Positions 48,003 to 62,800 of a stretch of DNA of 64,000 nt are shown one piece after another. This stretch comes from Linepithema humile. Lineage: Eukaryota > Arthropoda > Insecta > Hymenoptera > Formicidae. The stretch spans positions 22,722,911 through 22,786,910 of the forward strand of contig NC_090132.1 in assembly GCF_040581485.1 (NCBI RefSeq), given 5' to 3'. Every line of letters starts with the position of its first letter. Positions within the stretch are counted from its first letter, which is position 1. The position numbers were made by a program, and so were the translations under genes. Below the pieces are notes generated by a model. That model was not told where the DNA came from, did not search any database, and worked only from the letters and a program-made list of their open reading frames with translations.

Positions 48003-50960
48003 GTAAGTGCACAAAGAATTTTAAGATAGTACACGACCCGGAATTCTTTTTTTTCCGAAGAACACGTGAACTACAGATTAAAGTCGAACAGGAGGACGCA
48101 TGCTGTGTAGAATGTAGGGCGTAGGATATATTTATTCTTTTCCTCCTTTTTACTGTTAGGCTCTACGCACAATAGAGAAAATATTAGGAATAAGAATAAA
48201 TATTGAATATTAGGAAGAGCAATTTTTGGAATTATTTTACTTCAAACAAGGGAATGGAATGGATTAATTATTTCTAATTTTTATTTCTTATTTTCTTGTT
48301 TTAAAATAAAATAATATCAATTTTCTACTTTTAATATTTAATATTTATTTTTATTCCTAATATTTTCTCTATTGCGTAGGGCCTTAGTCTCTATTGATAA
48401 TATTGTATTGTGTGTTAAAAAATATACGATAAAAATAATACACAATACTGAAATCCAAATTTTATAGTTTTTGAACGAGATTTTTAAGAGTGTTATGTTT
48501 AAATGCAAGATGTGATGTAATCATTTTTTTGTTATTTACGATCGAATAAAGACAGTAAGAATTAATAATTGACAGTTAAGAATTAATAATTGATGCCATT
48601 TGATGTATTCATTTATTCAATCATAAACATCTGTTTTGCACAGACGCATGTCATAAATAATAAATAGACAAATGTGCATATACACGATTGAGAAAGACAA
48701 GTTTTATTCATCATTAGAAATTATATTCGTTGGAGAACAATTAAAAAAAATAATATTTGCTTAATATACATAATTATATAGAATTAAAATGTTATAGAGA
48801 AGTACAAATGGTCTCATATTTTATAAATTTTTGTGCACATTCACTAAACGTATGTTTAAAATCGATGAGCATTGTTCACTGCACGAGCACTTTATTTAGG
48901 AAGAGAACCACGTATTTTCGAAACGAATTGACGGTAAGAAAGGAAGCATGCGTCTTCGTATAAGAAAAATAGCGCGCAACGTGTACAACTCGTGCGATTA
49001 AATGGAAACCCGGGATCGCTGTCTTTCTCGTTGATAAATTGCATCTTCAGAATGAGACCAGCGGAACTCAAAAAGATGCCAATGCTCCAAGATTGTGGAG
49101 CATTTCGAAAACAATGAAAGCAATTGATAATACAGATAATACAGAAGGAGGAGGATATACAATGTATATGTGCTCAGAAAATAGATTTTTTCAAAGTATC
49201 AAAGTAAAACAATACAAAACAATACTAATATCTCGTTTTGTATAGCAGAATTATTCCACAAATTACCATAATTTGCAGTATTTTACTTTGCAACATTTAA
49301 ATAAGAAAAAGTAAAGTAAAAATCATAAAAATTTAATTGTTTTTCTTTTCTGCTAAAGAGAAATTCTATATTGCGATTAATTGATTGATAGAATATAGAA
49401 TATTTTAGTGAATGAATTCACGTGACATCTGTTCAAAGAAATACCTGTATCTTCCCGTCAAAATATATAACACTATTATGAAAACTTGATTTCTCTCCGG
49501 CAGGGGATAAACACATTTCATTTCGATCCTCCCGTAAACTAGGTATTCTGACACGCGCCGATCTCATTCCGGAGGTACGAAATACCTCGAATTGTTTCCA
49601 TCGACATAACGAGATTGCGTCAACCATTGCGTATCTCTATTCGCGTGAAGTCGATGGAAGTGCACGTAGATGACGTGCCTGCCGAGTTCGAGCGAAGTTA
49701 CGTTGTAATCTTCTTACACTGAAGAAACGTCGAAACTTGGACGCGTCAATAAACCATTAGCACGAACGTAAACTAAAAGCCATACCTACCTACGAGAACC
49801 GCAGGCGTTAAGAGCAGTTTTTCTTTAGCCTAAATTTGCACGACTGAAGTAAAAATTCAGTTGTCGCGAATTTGAAACTTTGCTGCTTGAATTATTTAGT
49901 ACGTTGGACGAAAATCGACCACATTTAGCATTTTAAAACGTATTAGTAACAATGCTTATTTATTATTTATTGTAAATGAATCATTATTTATTACAGATAA
50001 GATAAAGATAAAATTATAATAATATTTTATCTATGATGTGAGAAGAAATTGACGCAATCTGATCAGAATACATACTTATTGTTAGAATTATCTCGCTTTC
50101 CAAATTGAATTAATATAATAAATTAATATTGACTTGATTATATAGTCAAGTATAGATACAATGTTCTGAAATATAAACAATTCAACAGTATATTTTAAAT
50201 TCTTAATTATAATTTAAAGATTTATTAACTATCAATATTATATATACATTTACAAAAAAGGAGTATATTAAAATTATTTTTAAGTGAGTTTAAATTGGCT
50301 TCACTATTTATTCTTTAATCTTTTATCTAAGTACCTCGATAATTAAGCCGTAAATTACTCGGTACTCCTTACAGTCGATTTTAACGAAATTGTCGCAGGA
50401 AATCCGGGAGTTAATTGAAACACCATTTACGGTTGGAATTTTCTGGTACTGATGTTGCTCCGGAATTTCCGTTATCTTTGTAAACTTGGACCAAATGGTA
50501 GATATTTTCACTTCAAAATATATAAAAGTTTTAAAATGCCATTAACACCAAAGAATCTTATGATCTTATATATAGTAGCATAAAATTATATTTTTAGTAA
50601 TTAATTATTCTCGATACTTCAAATAGCATAGTCTATTAAAAAGTGACATTTAAACGAAAAACGTGAAAAATATTTAAGCGAACTCAAAGTGTTCTACCAT
50701 TTTTATTCGCAATAAATAAAAAGGTAGGAAATATTTGATCTTAGTTTAATATTTTTCATACTTTTGTACATGTACTATTCATTCCATTTTTCAATTTTAG
50801 CCATAATCTGACTTACACATATCATATAATCATAAAAGTAAATTGAAACGAAGTAGAAGTTTGAATACAACGTGAATATCGATATGACATGAATAAGTAA
50901 TTATCATGCGGAATCCTTAATGAATTTCGGTGAATAACATGTCTAAATATTTGTAATTAC

Positions 50961-51015
<55 letters not shown>

Positions 51016-52970
51016 GTATAGCGATAATAATTCGTCACCTTAAAATTGATTTAATAAATGGATTTATTTGATCATTTAATTATTCGTATTTCAGAATAGA
51101 TAGATTCGTTTATTCCGTTACTATTTTTGGAAAATAACTAAATGATCATGATGGACTGCTGTCACAAAATTGGTTATTTTAGTTGTATACCGTAGAGAAA
51201 ATTGGAAAAGCTACGATCCAACTCGACGCAGCCATAAAATCGCGCACGTTAAACGAAACGTGTTCGCGGTTATTTCGTGACAATTTCTTTTCGTTCGGGA
51301 ACGGTCATGTTGTTTGAGTATTTCTTGCGAAAACACGTGTGTATGTTTGTAATTAAAAAAAAAATACAGATTTTACACAGCGCGATTTTTCGTTTGGCCG
51401 AACGACCTTTCGCGTCGCGCGGAAAGCCGGGGTCGCGCACACCGCTGGGAACGAATTCTATGTTCGCGTTCGTATAATTGGCAGATAATGCTGGTAATGC
51501 ATGATAATTAAACCGCACTTCGTTGCGTCACGGTTAAACGCGATGATTCTTGCGCGTTGCCTAGTTTCTGTGGAGGAACGACCATAAAGCAGGAATTAAT
51601 CGATACAATCTATTGTGCATTTTGACGAGTTTAATGGTTTTCTTTCTTTTTTTTCTGTCGTTTGTTTTAATTATTATTTCACTTATTGTTGCACTTTGAT
51701 TTATCTAGGCAAAAACGTCATAATTCACGAATTCTACACTTATGAGATTTTTGATTGGGAAACTTTTTTTATGTTTGCATCTTTGAACTGATATGGCTTA
51801 ATAATGTCTGATATAATCTGTCAGCGGTATCCAACGTATTATTGAATATGCTAATACAATACTGATATAGTAGCAAAATAATAGTTCTGAATGAAATATA
51901 TCATAGGAACGTGCATTTTACATAATAAATATGGAAATTCTGAGAAAAATTATGATGAAATTAATATTTTGTCAAACTATGAATCTTTAGAAGCATTTTT
52001 TTATTAAAGAATTATATTGATTAATGTTTTTGTTTAAAAAAAGAAATATTACATCGATAGGAATATTTAACATGATATTTCTTTTATAAACAATATGTAT
52101 ATAAAATTTAAGGGTAGTAGAAAAAAATGTAGCAGAAAGAGAATTGGACGTAGATAACAAAATTAAACCAACCAAGAGAGAAAATGTCATTTGAAAAATC
52201 TTTAATACCAATTTCGTTATATTCCGGTAATAACGAGAAAATTAAAAAGCTCGGAAGATAATTGTATCTATAATACTCTGACAAGATATGAGTTTAGTTG
52301 TAATTATTGTACATTATTGTATTACAAGGCACAAAATGTTTATCTATTGCCACGTAAATGCGCTGGAAAGTTATTGAATTAATTTGAAACCTCTATGTGA
52401 CATAAATGACAAAATCATTTTCACAGATTAATTGTATGAAACAAACCAATCTTTATAACATCTTTTTTTAACAGACATCTTTCTACATTTACACAAAATA
52501 TTTTTTTAAATAATTTAAAATTTATAAATTTTAATTTCTGGTTAATTTGACTAACAGTAATTATATATTTATATTTTTTAAAGAATTCTGCAATAGTTAA
52601 TGTCACATAATTTTGTCTTTCTTCGACAATTGTATCCGAGTCTTACAGTTTAAACATTCTATTTCATTCAATTGTTTTCAGCAATTTCATGTTTCATTCA
52701 TGAACGAGTTTACATGCGCATATCCATGTCGAAACGTGTGTCGATACATGTCGAACATGTTCAATATGTGAAGTTGACGTATCATTTTATAGAAACTAAC
52801 TATTGAGAGTTGGCTTTATTTTTAATAATTTTACAACTTTTACATGAAACAAATAATGAAATAAAAATAGATACAGATATTTAGCATTCGTCGTTTACAG
52901 TTGCAACTGGATGTGTACGTGTAATAATTTACAGAATAATCTTTTTTTGTTTTTTTGTCATTCGCGTTTT
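48003..52970. other. Putative long intron or intergenic, part 1
   Basis: Mostly AT-rich and no gene. It holds a long (AT)n microsatellite at ~50965-51009. GC-richer patches lie at 49480-49800 and 51180-51480. Confidence 0.4.
50965..51009. repeat. (AT)n microsatellite
   Basis: An uninterrupted alternating TA run of about 45 bp, likely polymorphic. Confidence 0.9.
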
Positions 52971-53875
52971 TCTTAAAATCTTACTCGCGCGCGGGAATTT
53001 GTTTTACGCGCCAAAACGATGCGCCAAGAGGTCGCGTCTCGCGCCAAGTTCACGCGTGACGAAAGACCGGTCGTGTCTTTACGCGAGTTTGAAATATTCG
53101 AAAAGCTTTGTTGGCTGTGGTTAGTTGTTTTTTAGTTATTTGATTCCGGCGGGGATAATCGTCATAAAAGAGTTTGACTCGCGTGCGCGTTTATTGATTG
53201 TCGTGTATTGTTTTTCATATTCCGGTAGATTTATGGCGTAATGTCGGCGAGAGTGGATGATTTTCGTGAATACGTGTGTTTAAGGTTATGTGTAGTATTT
53301 GAGAACTGCAATTGTGTGAAATTTCGTCGGATGAAAAACATTCGCGACGACCAAAGCTCGTCGGAATATAGCAATGCTACTCTCATGTGATGTTTTTGTC
53401 GGACGTCGTTTGATCTTCGGCAATGCCGATCGCCATATAATTTAAGTTGCATGAGCCGAATCGCGGTATTATATTTTGTGCGTCATTTTTGATATTTTGG
53501 CGAATTCATGGTAGCGAACGTGTATGGTATCCGGAAGTGAGTGTATTGTAGAAGCGATCGTGATAAGAATTTCCATGGAAACCTCAATTGTACACGCAGA
53601 AAATCGTTACGAAGTATCGACGTTCATTGTATTTCGGCATGCGGAAGTTCGCGTTCGGAAATGAAAGATTGCGAGATGGTGTGAAATATTTATGTCGGAG
53701 GTTATATTCTTGTAATCACCGCCGCGTCAGTTGTGTACATGTGCAAAATGTGAAGAAACTTGAATATAAACTCGAACCGAGAATTGAGGCTACTGTGATT
53801 GCCGGTTACCGAGGTTAGATTAGACACTCGACTCGTTGGATGCTGCGGTCCACGTCCGGTTGCAGCCGTATACGG
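52971..53875 (+). promoter_or_regulatory. GC-richer island with possible alternative first exon
   Basis: The composition rises sharply at 52980, with many CpG. A donor-like CG|GTGAGT occurs at ~53873, after 'gcagccgtata'. It could be an alternative promoter and 5' UTR exon of the same long gene. There is no recognisable coding content. Confidence 0.25.
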
Positions 53876-56800
53876 TGAGTACTAGATGTCGGAATTCGTT
53901 ATTTTCAGCTGCACTTTATACTTTCTGCGTTTAAAGTGGAAAAGCAATGCGACAGAACAATTTTAGAATCCAAAATTTATGTAGAACTATTTATGTAAAG
54001 TTCTTGAAGTTTGATGCAGTATAATGAAGGAAATCTCGCAGCGCAAATTAACACAACACAGTGTGAATCTGCCATCTCAATTTGTCTGAGCTACTTTTTT
54101 GTTTGATTCACTAAAGCTTTTTATTTGCTTCAAAACAAAAACTATATTGTTAAAATTGTTAAAAATAAAGCCAGAACTCTCACTGGTTTGAGTTTCCCCG
54201 AAATAATACGTCAGCTTTACAAACATACACACGCACACAATTCGAACGGTTAACAGTGAATGAACCTGTATTGCGTTTACCAGAAATTCGAATGTATGCA
54301 CAAAGGCAGTGTAATGTGCGCGGACAAAATCGCGTCACGGTCGTCGCGTCATCTCGCTTGCTACTCTCGTTCGGCGCGGCGTTGCTTGCTTTTCTGTTCA
54401 CGAACGAGCGCGGTGAAAATAATTGCTTTCGCCGTATTGTGCAACGGCGATCGTTTCTCGTATCGAAGGTTTTCTTTGAGCGAATGTAGGCGAGGCAGCG
54501 CTTTGTGGGTTACGAGGGGAACGTTGAACATATATGAGGTGTTTCTTAATGCACGCTGGGGTCCCACTGGGGATACCAGCGTTTTCTCATTTCGCCAAGA
54601 CCGGTGTTATACACCGCGAAAATATTGCACTCTCTACTTACTGTAAAAATTTCCTTCAGTGTTTAATTATTTTTGGACGTAAAACATTCCTGAAACTCCG
54701 TATATTATCATTCTTTTCGCTTAAAAGGAAAATAGAGGTAAATGGAATTTGCTAGGAGAGATCGTTAGGCTCCGTCTTTTAATTGTATCGGGAAAGAGAT
54801 AGGTTTTTAGAGAAGAATAGTACAATTTTATAGGTTGAAAATTGATTTTTAATAACATATATATATATAAGCAAAGATAAATTAATGAATAATATAACCT
54901 AGTTATTATTTTGCATCAACAGCATTAATAATTCATATTTTTTGCTCGAAGCAAATTGTCACTGGTGTGTAACGCGATATTACGAACACTACGATATTGA
55001 TAAAAAAAATAGTCGGTACAATAAGAGTAAAAAGCGACACTGAACGAAAACTGTGAAGACAAAGTATTCAGACAAAAATATTCAAAAATATTCAGACAAA
55101 AGTCCATATTTTGATAACACTGCTCGTATCGTTAATATCTTTGTTAGTATTTTACAACTCGAAATCCCGTTCCGTGGATGTGGAGGAACTTTTTTCGTCG
55201 TTTCGGTGAGTGTAATATACAATACGTTGCGAGCCGTGCTTAGATTTTAAGACCCGTACGTATATGTAGATCGCCGATGAAGTCGCGGAATTTCCGCCGG
55301 TTTAATTTAACTTTTCTTCGGCGGGCTAAGCGCGCTAACGAACAAATTAAGCCCCAATTTGCATGCGGGCTCGCGTTCGCGCTAGTGATCCGCGACGACA
55401 ACGTGCTCTAAACCCGGTTGCACAAATTTTTTTTTGCCTCCCTTCTTTCTGCGGGGCATAATTGCCAATCACGATTATCGTTTTTTACGCGCTGGAATAG
55501 TTCGGTAATCGGTATGAACACGTCACTTAACGCCGTTTTCGCGCACTATCGGAACTAAACGACGCGGACACGACATAGCCCGTATTTGATCCTATCGGTC
55601 TCTTTATTATTTTCCTTTTTATCAGAACGCCCGTTCGATTGCCGGAAAATCGATAAAGCGATTCGGAGGGGCCTCGAACGCGAAGAACCGCGCAAGCTCC
55701 CACTTTTTTTTTCAATAAATGAGTTATTCGGTATTCGGTATTCGTTGAATAATGGTCTATCGACTGATGCAAGATTCAGTATCCAGATAATGCATACGGT
55801 GGACAAAAGCAGAATGGATTTATATTCGGTTTTCATCGCGTGAATCGGTCACCACGTGTTCTGGTCACCGCTAATTTTCACAATCGTTGATACGATTTTT
55901 TGTATAGGGGAGCGCAATCATACATCCTTTCATTTACATGATGAATACTGCGTATTCAGCAACAAACAGTGGGAGGGAATACTGAATCATCAGTAATACA
56001 GAATTCGACTCTGATTACGATAATACGATTTCATTTTCTTTGTTAGTAGAAATTTTCTTCAAGGGAGATATTCGATTAAAAAAATTTTTTAAATATATTT
56101 TGAAACTTATTTTACGTCAAACTTTTTTCGTGCCATTTTAATTTTTTTCAAAATATATTAATACATAAGACCGAAATATTTAATTCTCTGAGCGACTTTA
56201 ATATCTATCGAGCGAAGATTAAATAAAAACTTAAATTTAGTCAAGAAAAGTCACGGACGGTACTTTTGTTTTTCTGCAACATCTCTTGAAACTGAAATTG
56301 TCCGGGTCTTGCATTCAGAGTGTCAATTGGATGAAATACTAAAAGCGTTCCTTTACATGCCACAGAGCACAGCAATATTCACAGGCATTTAATGTCGTTA
56401 TAAGCTCCACTGAATACTCTAACGAATTTTCCGTGACTGATCTCTTTTTTTTCTTTTTTTTTATTGTCTCGTGGCATTGGAATTATACATTGAATAATTG
56501 GCAACACAATGAGATCTAGAAATTTCGATACTACTATCTATGCCGATCGTTATTAGAATGAGAGCATCGAAACGAGTAATATTTCCAACGAGTTTATCGA
56601 TGTTCGATCTAATTGCCGATTATTGTTCGAAACACATTTTTATGTTTTCACTCTTCCGCGCCGAAAAAAAGAACGATTAAACGCAGTTTTGATGTTAAAG
56701 CATTCTATGAATTTAATCTTGTATTATATTATCTCGGGGAAGAATTTAATTAATCCGTTTGCAATCAACGGATAACAATTCGCACCGAGATATAAAATGC

Positions 56801-59800
56801 ATTTTTATCATTCTGTGCTCTTTTCCCGCAATCCACCATGCTTTCAAACGAAAATTATTTGTGATACGATCGCTTCTCACAAGGAGTTTTTCGAGATACG
56901 CAAATTTAATTTCGCCGTGGATAAACATCATGCGCTTGATGATATTTTCTCTTCAAAAATTAATAATTAATTAGAGAAATACAAAGAATCGTCCGAGACG
57001 TCATCTTCGCCGGGTATTTCGCTTTTTACGCGAAGAGCATTTTTTGCAAAGTTATTTACCGGCATGGAAGGCGGAAGAATATTAAGAAAGTTTTTACCAA
57101 AGGTATGCGGCCTACATAAAGGACTGTCATGATAGCAAGTTTAGCTTCAACTTCCGTCCATCGTTCTCGTGTTTGTCCTTCGGTGCATGTTCTAGACGCG
57201 CGCGGAATCGTGATCAAAGGCGTTACTCAACGGTACGAATAATATTGGCGCATGCCGCAACACAGGCGACAGCCGCGTGTGACACTAGTCTATCAATATT
57301 ATTGCATACCCGAGTTTATGGATTTCGTCGTTGTGTTGCATCTTGAGCTGTTTACCGGAACGGCGCATTATAAGGCTGAAACGCGATCACCGGGAAAAAT
57401 CGATAAAGCGCGCCGACTCGGAGATAAAAGTAACTTCAAGAACGCTGATTGCCGTGCCGCGTCACGCGGAAAAGCCACTGATGGCAGACTAGCAAGCTAA
57501 TAATTGCGTATCACGAAAGTATCGTTTGCTATCTACGTCTACTTGCTATATATGTCTCCGACACGAGTAGTTCGATACGAACGAACTGTTTCGCAACTTG
57601 CTGCTCGTGAAAGCAACAGCTGATGCAGTGCATACATGCACATTTGTCTTCTAATGATAGCGAGCTAGCACTCATAAGCAGTTGGAATAATCAAGTGGCC
57701 ATGTGATCTTCTGATTAGTTATCTCACATCTCTTCTATCGAAAATGATTGATTTACAAACAGCTAACGGAGATAAAAAGAACAAAAGGCTTTATTTTTTA
57801 CTTTATTTTTTTTTCGGCATAGCGAAAATGTGTAAAAAGCTATAAGTAACTATTAAAAGTAGGAAGAAACATTTTTCTAAATAATAACCACGTAATTGAA
57901 ATACATTTTATCTGTTATCTTATTATTATTTTGTAAATGGTCTTAAGATTGAAATTAATGAGTTGGAAGATAATAATAAATTGATATAAATAATGCAAAT
58001 AACAGAAGTTTGAATTGCAATAATTGCTTTGATGTTTCAATTAAAATTGAAATAAAATTAAAAGAGATTTAGATAAGTTTGTATGCGTATAACGCATTCC
58101 AATGATGTCATCGTTGGCAGAAGTGGGACGAGATTGAGAATCAGGTACAGCTTGAGCTCTCAATAACCTTCGAGACTATGATAATTCACGCTCGTATATT
58201 CTCGTGTCCGTTTCTATCAATTTCCGTATCGATGTGACATTTCCATTGTAAGCATTCCTATTATTGTAGAAAAGCGTATACGTGATGAGATGGATTCTTT
58301 TTTTAGGCGGTATTGAAATAATTTCATTCTTTTCCTATTTTTTTTATTATTTTCTGTTTATCTTTGATTTCGTAGAATTGGTTTAATTTAAAAGATAATC
58401 TTATAAAGCATGATAATGTGAACACATTGATCATTCTTATTAATTGATTAACATTTTGCGAAAGTGTAATAACCAGAGTTTTATTGTAAAACTTTAATGT
58501 AGTATTGCACGCGTGTATTAAATATAATATACATATATAAAAAATTTATTACATATAAAGAGAAACAGATATCACATCAACGTCACTTTCCAATATAATT
58601 GAAACGTTTTTCATTTCGCTTTTGTATTAGTTTTGCAAATTACTTTTTTAATTGTTTAAAAAAAGGCAACGGAATTTTATACTTCAAACTCGCGATGTGT
58701 TTCCATTGAAGTACAAAGCTTACAACTATGTATTATTTTTAGCAGCAATGCAGCAATGCATTAATACAATTCAATTCCACTTTTATTTCTCTTGTTTTGA
58801 ATTACATTTTTGGAAGGGAAATTCCGGGATGTATCCGGGACGTGGATAAATGGATTTATTTCCAAAATGAAAAAAGGACATAATTAGATTTGCAAGTTAG
58901 ATTCTAGCACATTTAAACATCCGGTGGAAGTTGAAGTAATATTAATCTTCACGATAATATCGATTGCAAACTTTACACTGGGCTAAATAATACTAGACGC
59001 AAAATGTGAATGCAAAATACTGTATTCACTTGCAGTATAATCTATTCTATCTTGCAATTCGGAGAAAATTGCGATTCCGCGAAATTTACTAATCGTGAAA
59101 TCTATTAAAATGAGATCGGCTATGTTGTCCGCTGGCGCTATAGAAATTTGCGAAGAATAAACATCGGTATTACATTAATTTGAAATTAACATTAAGCGGG
59201 TTTCGCGAATGATGACGAGATATAATGCGGCGTGTAGCCTTTTATACCGGTGTTTAATTACGACCGCATCATCCCGAGTTTTCGCGTCGCTAATTACTGC
59301 GCGTAAATTAGCGCGAAATTTATTTCGCTGTAACGAATTTGCGGTGCGAAGAATTGGCTACGCCTGTAAAACGAGCACTTGTCTTACAAAGTTGAAAATT
59401 CGCATTTTGACTCTGTAATTTAAACGAAAAGTATGCCGTAGGATTATAAAATTATTTGTATTTTGTACGCATAGCAATTCGCGTAATCTTGATAAAAGAA
59501 CTGTACGCGTTATTTGTATTATTTCGCAAATTCAGAGCGTCTGCTATCATTAATGAATAAAATTAATTTTGTCCGCAGTCTATTTTAGTAATAAAAGCGT
59601 TTACGGCCGTTATTAAGCACAAATGCCATTAAAACGAAGAAGGCTGTAATGAGGGATGTTACGAGCGGATTTTGGAAAAGCCGTAAATTTAATACTCTCG
59701 AATGCGCGCATTTGAATTAAGCCGTGCACACACGTATCTCGGAGCGTACTTTCAGATACGATCCCTCATTGGCGGTTCGCAACCTCAGACCGCATTTAGC

Positions 59801-62800
59801 ACAAGTTCGGCTTAACATTTCGATATACGCCTCGTAAGTTTTCGCCAAGCTCAAACGTCAATTTTGGTCGGATGTCATCGCAACTGATTTCCTGCGATTT
59901 TGATTACGATTATAGCGATGAGTCGCTGGAAGCGATAAATAGTTAATAGATATAAATTGCGAGCTGTATTGAAAAAAATGTTAGCTACTAATCCATGGAT
60001 ATCTTTGGGAATCTGCTAATCGATAATACAGAGAACATAACGTGATACACAATAGCCGGAGAACGAGTGAAGTTTTCCAGCTGCACGTTGATTTCTGCCG
60101 CTTCTTTCTTGAACTTAATAATCGGAGAGCGCGTTTTTGTTCCCATAACGATGTCATAATGCAATATTAAGTCATTAGCTCGAGAACGGCTTCGAGATAT
60201 CCATTCGTATTATTATTCTTGCCGTGTAGGCGAGAAACGCGGAGGTCGATATTGCAATCCAGCGAGCTGCCATTAAAAATACACGGCAGATGTTAATGAG
60301 CGTTAAATACTGAAACAACACGCTGCTTTCTCTTATGGCTGTTCTTCTTACTCGCACATCCCGAGATAATCATTACGTTGTTTCTCTCAAGGGAGAGGGA
60401 GGACACAGCGGCCGGATGCATTTTTGCAGAAAATGGAGCCGGCGCTCTCCGATTGTTAGATCCTAGAAAGAAGTGCGGCGGAGTTAACGTGCAGTTACCT
60501 CGAGCCGCGCGCATTGTCTGCGGAGCATGCAATTGAAGTGCATTCATCGGCGATTGCATGCCGCGCAATGCCGCACTTTGTTCTTCATGACGACTGGCTT
60601 TGCTAGCTCGCTCCAGCAATTCGAAGGCTCTTATATCAATGTGATTTACAAGTTCTTCAGAATAATTGAGGTGGAATTTAGTGCCTTATAATATGTATAA
60701 GATTACATAACGTGCGTATATTTTTCGATATTTTTTTCATGTTTAAGAAAGCAGTTAAATCGTGCAAAACTTTGGTAGATTATTAAGATGCGATTTTCTG
60801 AAGCGTTATAACGCGATGTACCACACATAGAGGTGCACGTGTGCAGGGATATATGCACTACTCCCGAAACTGTTCGTGTATCTAAGCATATAAGAAGATA
60901 AACAGGATATATATATAGATATTTGCATCTAGATACAACAATAACAACATCACGGTTATAGCTGTAAATTTATTCCCTGGGAATGCGATACGCCTCGCTG
61001 CCGCGATACACCGTCCGACGCTGCCGCCGGCTGCAGCTTTCCGATGCATAACAATGTAACCACGCGATCCGCTTCCTCTCGAAATAACGACCGCATAATG
61101 CAACAGATAGCACCTGTTAACGCGCCTCTAAATACCGACCTAATTATTATTTATCAAGTGGAGCGTAACGCGTCATCCAACATTCCTCAAACTCGTAATT
61201 AATTAACCAGTGGTTTTTCCGTCGCGCGAAGCGCCATCAGCGGTTAATGAGAAATTTAAGGACGCCTAATGCAGATACGACTAATTAAAAAAATTTCAGG
61301 TACAACCGACGAACCTTTCTGTAGTTCAGTTCCAGTGCAAACGCGAGAACGTGACTCCGTTGCCCGTCCCAAATTAGCTTGCGAGCGCTCTTCAATTTAA
61401 TGCCTGCTTCTTGACCCAGCAAGCGCCGTCGCTTGCGGGTGGAACCGCCGTTTAACAGGTTATCACAAAGGACTAATTAATATGATAGCGGAACAAAAAT
61501 TAATTTTTCCGCGAGCCGTCCGGTTCGCGCCGCTTTCGCTGATAACGCTGATCTTGATAACGGTGGACTTTAACCATTTTTCTTCTTTTTTCACCGAATC
61601 TAGATTAGATTAGAAATTTCTAATTAACAGTTTTAGTGATACACCATATAAGATCGAGTCTGTCTGATATTACATATAAGGTAGTTTTTTTTCCCCAAAT
61701 CTAGAAACAAGATTAAAAAATATATATAGTAATAAAGGAATATGAAGTCATTGATAATGTTATTAGAAATAAAAGTTATCTTGCTCTAATAGTAAATAGT
61801 TATCGTCAAAAATAATAAAAATTGATAATTTTACTACGAATTTCGATAATAAAAAATTAATTTCGTCTAGTGCTGCAACAGTTGCATTCATTACAAAAAT
61901 CAGAAATATTAATGAAAATCAGAAATATTTAACAAATCGTATAGTGAAAATTTATATTCCATATAATTTCAAATATTTTGAGAATTTGAGCGTTGTATTC
62001 TTTTCAACGCGTTTTGATCGCGTGATGATTGCATCGCAATTTCAGTTTTGTAACAAACGCCCGGAAAAGCGCATTGATTGCTGTCTCCAAACTAAATTTG
62101 TGATATTTCAACCGGTAAAACGATCCATCGCGTCATCCGGCAAGCGCATTCGCGCGAACTTTATACCTTTTTGAATATCTCCCAATGTATCCTTAATTGT
62201 AGCCACCCTATATACGCAGCAATATTGGAACGCCAAAATATCAAAAAATTGCAATTTTTTTACGACACGAGATAGTCCGTTTTAATCTATCCCCGCTATA
62301 GCTTCCAGAATAAAAGCTTTGCAATCCGATTTTTACACAAAGCTTACTATAGTTCCACGCGAGACGTGACACATGAACGACAGATCTTCAATAACAGCGA
62401 TTCAAAGTAATTAAATTTAATAATGAAATCTCTTCAATGGAATAATATCGAATAAATAATTCCTCATTTAATCAAGTTTTGATTGTGACAATTATTTTAA
62501 TCAGTCCATGATGTGAACGTATCACGGAATTACATTAATAAAAGATTGAGATAATATTATTTTTTAATTATCTTCATCAAGAACGGACTTAAGGATTAGT
62601 GAAGCGAGAAGAACGAGGCGAGGTCATTGCTTCGAGCTCTTCCTTCATAAGATAAGATCTTCCATAAAATCAAAATTTGTATTTTGTATCGTTCACAAAG
62701 ATTATATTAGATATTAACGAATTATACAAAGGGATAGCTATTTTTTAAGATAAATTTAGTTAGAAAATACTTGGAAAATACCTGCAAGCAAAATGCAATT

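Noticed and set aside
47548..48034. Minus-strand open frames of 110 and 140 codons
   Set aside because: They overlap each other and a better-supported plus-strand exon in a CpG-rich region. There are no motifs.
54256..54646. Overlapping open frames of 77 and 128 codons
   Set aside because: They occupy different frames of one GC-richer patch, with no motif and no splice support.
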